A stretch of DNA of 64,000 bases from contig CAWFUP010000002.1 of NCBI GenBank assembly GCA_963819075.1, forward strand, positions 310,001-374,000, written 5' to 3'. Origin of the DNA: CAVQBJ01 sp963819075 (GTDB taxonomy: Bacteria > Actinomycetota > Thermoleophilia > Solirubrobacterales > Solirubrobacteraceae). Both the position numbers and the translations under genes were made by a program. Below the pieces are notes generated by a model that was given only the letters and a program-made list of their open reading frames with translations, searched no databases and was not told where the DNA came from. Positions 61,015-64,000 of the stretch are shown piece after piece (position 1 is the first letter of the stretch; every line of letters begins with the position of its first letter).

Positions 61015-62511
61015 ATGGACCCCAGCGGCCCGGCGCCAAAGCTCGTCCTGTGCGTGATCGACGGTCTCAAGCCGTCGATGCTCGAGCGCGCCGTCGCCGC
61101 CGGACGCGCGCCGACGCTGCGCACCCTCATGCGTCGCGGCGTCTACATCGACGACTGCGTCGCGGCGTTCCCGTCGGTGACGCCGGTGTGCGCCGCGACG
61201 ATCGCCACCGGCGTGTGGCAGGACGACCACCTCATCCCCTCGATGAACTGGTACCACCGGGCCGAGGACCGCTACGTCGAGTACGGCTCGAGCCTGCGCG
61301 CCGCGCAGCGCTTCGGCTTCGCACGCCAGCTGACCGACACGGTGTACAACATGAATCGCGCCCATCTGTCGCCGGACACGCTGACCGTGTTCGAGCGTCT
61401 CGACGACGCCGACGTGCGCACCGCCGGGACGACGTACCTCATGTACCGCGGACGTCACCTGCACGAGCCCCAGCGCGACACCGCGCTCACGCGCCTGGCG
61501 TCCCCGCTCGTGCGCTATCCCGTGCTCGGCCCGCGGGAGCTCTTCTACGCCGACGTGTTCTCCAGTCGGCGCACCGGCTGCCGCTCGCAGCTCGGCATGC
61601 CCGGCATCCGCGACCGCCACTCCGGATGCGTCGGGGCCTACCTCGTCAAGCACGACCTGTTCGACTTCCTGCTGCTGTCGCTGCCCGACAACGACTGGTA
61701 CTCGCATAAGAATGGTCCCCACGCCCAGGTCGACTCGATCGCCGAGGCCGATCGCCAGCTCGCGCGTGTGATGACGGCGAGCGGCAGCGTCGACGCCTTC
61801 CTCGCCGAGCACGCAGTGATCGTGATGGCCGACCACTCCCACACACTCGTGGAGAAGACGGTCTCGCTGCATCGCGCGCTCGAGGAGCTCGAGGTGCTGC
61901 GACCGAACGACAGCAATCGCGCGCAGGCGACGATCGCCGTGTGCCCGGCGCAGCGCTCGGCGCTCGTGTACGTGCTCGACGAGGATCGCCGCGAGGAGCT
62001 GCTGCCGCAGATCGTCGGGCGCTCGCTCGAGCTCGAGGGCGTCGATCTGGCGATGTGGCTCGTGCGCGACGCACACGGGACGCCTGTCGAGGCCGTCATA
62101 TCCCGGCCCGAGCAGGGCGAGCTGCGCTTCGCCCCCGGCGGTGACCTCGAGGACCCGTGCGGCGGGCGCTGGAGCGTCGAGGGGTCGCTGTCCGTCCTCG
62201 AGGGCGAGGAGCGCGACGGGCGAGTGCTCACCCCGGACTACCCGCACGCGCTCGCCCGCGTGTGGGCGGCGCTCGCCTGCCCGAGCTCGGGCGATGTGGC
62301 CCTCTCCTCCGGCCCGGCCTACGAGTTCCTCGACTGGGGCGGCCAGGGCCACGTCGGGGGCGGCAGCCACGGCTCGCTGCACGCCAGCGACTCGCTCGGC
62401 GCGCTCATCTTCTGCGGCGTCGGGCCGCAGCGACGCTCCGAACGCGAGCAGTGGACGATCGCCGACGTCGCGCCGCTCGTCGAGGCCCACTTCGGTGCGG
62501 GCGCGGGGTGA
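61015..62511 (+). CDS. type I phosphodiesterase / nucleotide pyrophosphatase family protein
   Basis: A 498-aa alkaline-phosphatase-superfamily protein. LVLCVIDGLKPSMLERAVAA holds the first metal aspartate, AFPSVTPVCAATIATGVWQD the nucleophile threonine (or serine) region, SLPDNDWYSHKNGPHAQVDS the D-x-x-x-H metal set, and VIVMADHSHTLVEK the D-H pair. The C-terminal GGQGHVGGGSHGSLHASDSL contains the last histidine. It probably hydrolyses phosphodiesters or acts on lipid head groups. No signal peptide is visible. It overlaps the next gene by 4 bp (GTGA). Confidence 0.85.
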   Translation: MDPSGPAPKLVLCVIDGLKPSMLERAVAAGRAPTLRTLMRRGVYIDDCVAAFPSVTPVCAATIATGVWQDDHLIPSMNWYHRAEDRYVEYGSSLRAAQRFGFARQLTDTVYNMNRAHLSPDTLTVFERLDDADVRTAGTTYLMYRGRHLHEPQRDTALTRLASPLVRYPVLGPRELFYADVFSSRRTGCRSQLGMPGIRDRHSGCVGAYLVKHDLFDFLLLSLPDNDWYSHKNGPHAQVDSIAEADRQLARVMTASGSVDAFLAEHAVIVMADHSHTLVEKTVSLHRALEELEVLRPNDSNRAQATIAVCPAQRSALVYVLDEDRREELLPQIVGRSLELEGVDLAMWLVRDAHGTPVEAVISRPEQGELRFAPGGDLEDPCGGRWSVEGSLSVLEGEERDGRVLTPDYPHALARVWAALACPSSGDVALSSGPAYEFLDWGGQGHVGGGSHGSLHASDSLGALIFCGVGPQRRSEREQWTIADVAPLVEAHFGAGAG

Positions 62512-64000
62512 GCGCGCCCCCGCGCGACCGGACGCTCCTGCGGCGCGCGGCCGTCGCCATGCTGGTCGCGGTCGCCGCGCTGCTGCTCGCCGCCGCGGCC
62601 CCGGCCGGGGGTCCGATCGCCACTGCGGGTGCGTTCACCGTCCTGCCCCAGGCCGACAACAGCACACCGGAGCTCGAGCCCGACTCGACGCTGGCCCCGC
62701 CGGCGCACCGGCTCAGCTCCGACCAGGTGCTGGCGATCGCGGCGCGCCTGCCGGCACTGCGCGAGCTCGCCGCGCGCGACCCGGGCTCCTACACGGTCGC
62801 GTATCTGAAGGGCGCCAACCGCTGGCAGGTGAGCACCTTCTCGCGCGACGGGCGCACCGAGCTCGGCCAGGTCCTCATCGCCGACCGGACCGGGCGGGTG
62901 CTCGAGGAGTGGACCGGCTTCCAGGTCGCCTGGACGATGGCGCGCGGCTACCCGGGAGCGTTCGGGCGCAGCGTCAATGCGCTGTACGTGTGGATCCCGC
63001 TGCTGCTGTTGTTCTGCTTCCCGTTCGTCGACTGGCGCCACCCGTGGCGCCTGCTGCACCTCGACCTGCTCGCGCTGTGCTCGTTCTCGGTCTCGCTTGC
63101 CTTCTTCAACCACGCCGACATCGGCCTGTCGGTCCCGCTCGTCTACCCGCCGCTCGTGTACCTGCTCGTGCGCATGCTGGTGATCGCGCGCCCGGGCCGG
63201 CGCGGGCCCGCGCCCGCGCCGACCGCGCGCCTGCACCTCAATCTCTCCCCCTACTGGCTGCTCGTGGCGATCGTGTTCCTCATCGGCTTTCGCGTCGCGC
63301 TCAATACGGCCAACGGCAACGTCATCGACGTCGGCTATGCCGGCGTGATCGGCGCGCACCGCATCACGCACGGCGAGCCGCTGTACGGCGACTGGCCGGC
63401 GAGCATCGCCCACGGCGACACGTACGGTCCGGTCAGCTACGAGGCCTATGTGCCGTTCGTCGCGCTCTTCGGCTGGAGCGGGCGCTGGGACGACCTGCCC
63501 GCCGCGCACGCGGCGTCGATCGTCTTCGACCTGCTCGCGCTCGTGCTCTGCTTCCTGCTCGGGCGGCGGGTGCGCGGGCCGACGCTCGGCATCGCGCTCG
63601 CCTTCGCCTGGGCGGCGAACCCCTTCACCCTGTACGCGCTCGAGTCCGACACGAACGACGCGCTCGTGGCCGTGCTCGTGCTCGGCGCGGTGCTCGTGGC
63701 CAGCGGCCGGCGTGAGCGCGAGGCGGCCCGCGGGGCGCTCGCCGCGCTCGCCGCCCTGACGAAGTTCGCGCCCCTCGCGCTCGCCCCGCTGCTCGCCACC
63801 CACGGGCTATCGGGCTCGCCGCACCACCGGGCGCGCGCCATCCTGCGCTTCGCGGTCGCCTTCATCGCCGTCGCCGCGCTCGTAGGCATCCCGGCGCTGA
63901 CGCACAGCTCGCCCTACCGCTTCTGGGAGGACACGCTCGTGTACCAGGCCAACCGCGGGTCGCCGTTCTCGGTGTGGGGCCTGTATGGCGGGCTCGCGCC
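62508..64000 (+). CDS. multi-spanning membrane glycosyltransferase-like protein, runs off the window
   Basis: An open frame from GTG 62508 to the window edge (497 codons visible). After a signal-anchor (VAMLVAVAALLLAAAAPAGG) comes a soluble PepSY-like segment (YTVAYLKGANRWQVSTFSRD, GQVLIADRTGRVLEEWTGF). About eight hydrophobic helices follow with GYAGVIGAHRITHGEPLYGD and FAWAANPFTLYALESDTNDA, patterns seen in GT-C type or DUF2029-like membrane mannosyltransferases. The C-terminus is missing. It is coupled to the phosphodiesterase gene by a 4-bp overlap. Confidence 0.75.
   Translation, partial: MSAPPRDRTLLRRAAVAMLVAVAALLLAAAAPAGGPIATAGAFTVLPQADNSTPELEPDSTLAPPAHRLSSDQVLAIAARLPALRELAARDPGSYTVAYLKGANRWQVSTFSRDGRTELGQVLIADRTGRVLEEWTGFQVAWTMARGYPGAFGRSVNALYVWIPLLLLFCFPFVDWRHPWRLLHLDLLALCSFSVSLAFFNHADIGLSVPLVYPPLVYLLVRMLVIARPGRRGPAPAPTARLHLNLSPYWLLVAIVFLIGFRVALNTANGNVIDVGYAGVIGAHRITHGEPLYGDWPASIAHGDTYGPVSYEAYVPFVALFGWSGRWDDLPAAHAASIVFDLLALVLCFLLGRRVRGPTLGIALAFAWAANPFTLYALESDTNDALVAVLVLGAVLVASGRREREAARGALAALAALTKFAPLALAPLLATHGLSGSPHHRARAILRFAVAFIAVAALVGIPALTHSSPYRFWEDTLVYQANRGSPFSVWGLYGGLA

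Noticed and set aside
58858..62490. 1,210-codon minus-strand frame
   Set aside because: Only 58858-60312 is the aminotransferase; the extension is antisense to the DUF4126 and phosphodiesterase genes and has low-complexity histidine/arginine-rich sequence.

Overview
The window is high-GC DNA (estimated by eye at about 68-70%) with many GTG starts, 4-bp stop/start overlaps and gene families typical of deep-branching Actinobacteria. Arrays of Ig-like repeats on a huge Rhs protein, a BFN/DUF151 nuclease, DUF4126 and an NhaA-thioredoxin fusion suggest Thermoleophilia (Solirubrobacterales-like), but no rRNA or marker gene confirms this. Left (1-30 kb) is a mobile, accessory half; right (30-64 kb) is ordinary chromosome-like gene content.

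Accessory half. After a partial unknown gene and an IS110-family element, positions 2.3-9.6 kb hold two overlapping ATPase genes (the second with decayed nucleotide-binding motifs), a DUF4238 gene, and a tightly packed cluster of a SLATT/DUF4231-like membrane protein, an unknown 391-aa protein and a 618-aa protein with an RX4H HEPN-type motif. This looks like an undescribed defence-type cargo. It is followed by an XRE regulator, an excisionase-like gene and a tyrosine integrase. The integrase points at a 68-bp sequence that is the 3' half of a tRNA-Ile(GAT) gene. A second copy of the same 68 bp (one mismatch) lies 15 kb downstream. The DNA between the copies has no recombinase, so it resembles a cis-mobilisable element accreted next to the integrase-bearing element. 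Its cargo is one giant Rhs/polymorphic-toxin-like gene (about 3,590 codons before disruption) followed by a TPR gene. The Rhs gene is broken by an IS66 element with a perfect 16-bp terminal inverted repeat and a perfect 8-bp target duplication. A second, different IS66 element, also with an exact 8-bp duplication, sits directly against the second att copy. A RelBE-like toxin-antitoxin pair follows.

Chromosome-like half. 30.6-36 kb: an NAD(P)-binding protein with an ABM-like N-terminus, an APH(6)-type kinase, a secreted multicopper oxidase, an acyltransferase remnant and small hypotheticals. 36-42 kb: an ArsR-SRPBCC-MFS operon with an operator palindrome over the ArsR start, a PPK2 kinase, and a divergent TetR/MFS pair sharing a promoter-operator. 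42-50 kb: cupins, a BBE-like flavoprotein, a GT39-type membrane glycosyltransferase, a secreted protein, a DUF4188/hydrolase operon with a near-leaderless promoter, an SDR, a lipoprotein and two coupled helical proteins. 50-57 kb: NhaA-DsbA fusion, small membrane protein, aquaporin, aldo/keto reductase, NlpC/P60-like hydrolase, LPG-synthase-like flippase protein and BFN nuclease. 57-64 kb: a duplicated intergenic repeat, Ddl ligase, a MocR-type aminotransferase, DUF4126, a type I phosphodiesterase and a multi-spanning membrane protein that runs off the window.

All functional names rest on motif recognition by eye; no database search was run.
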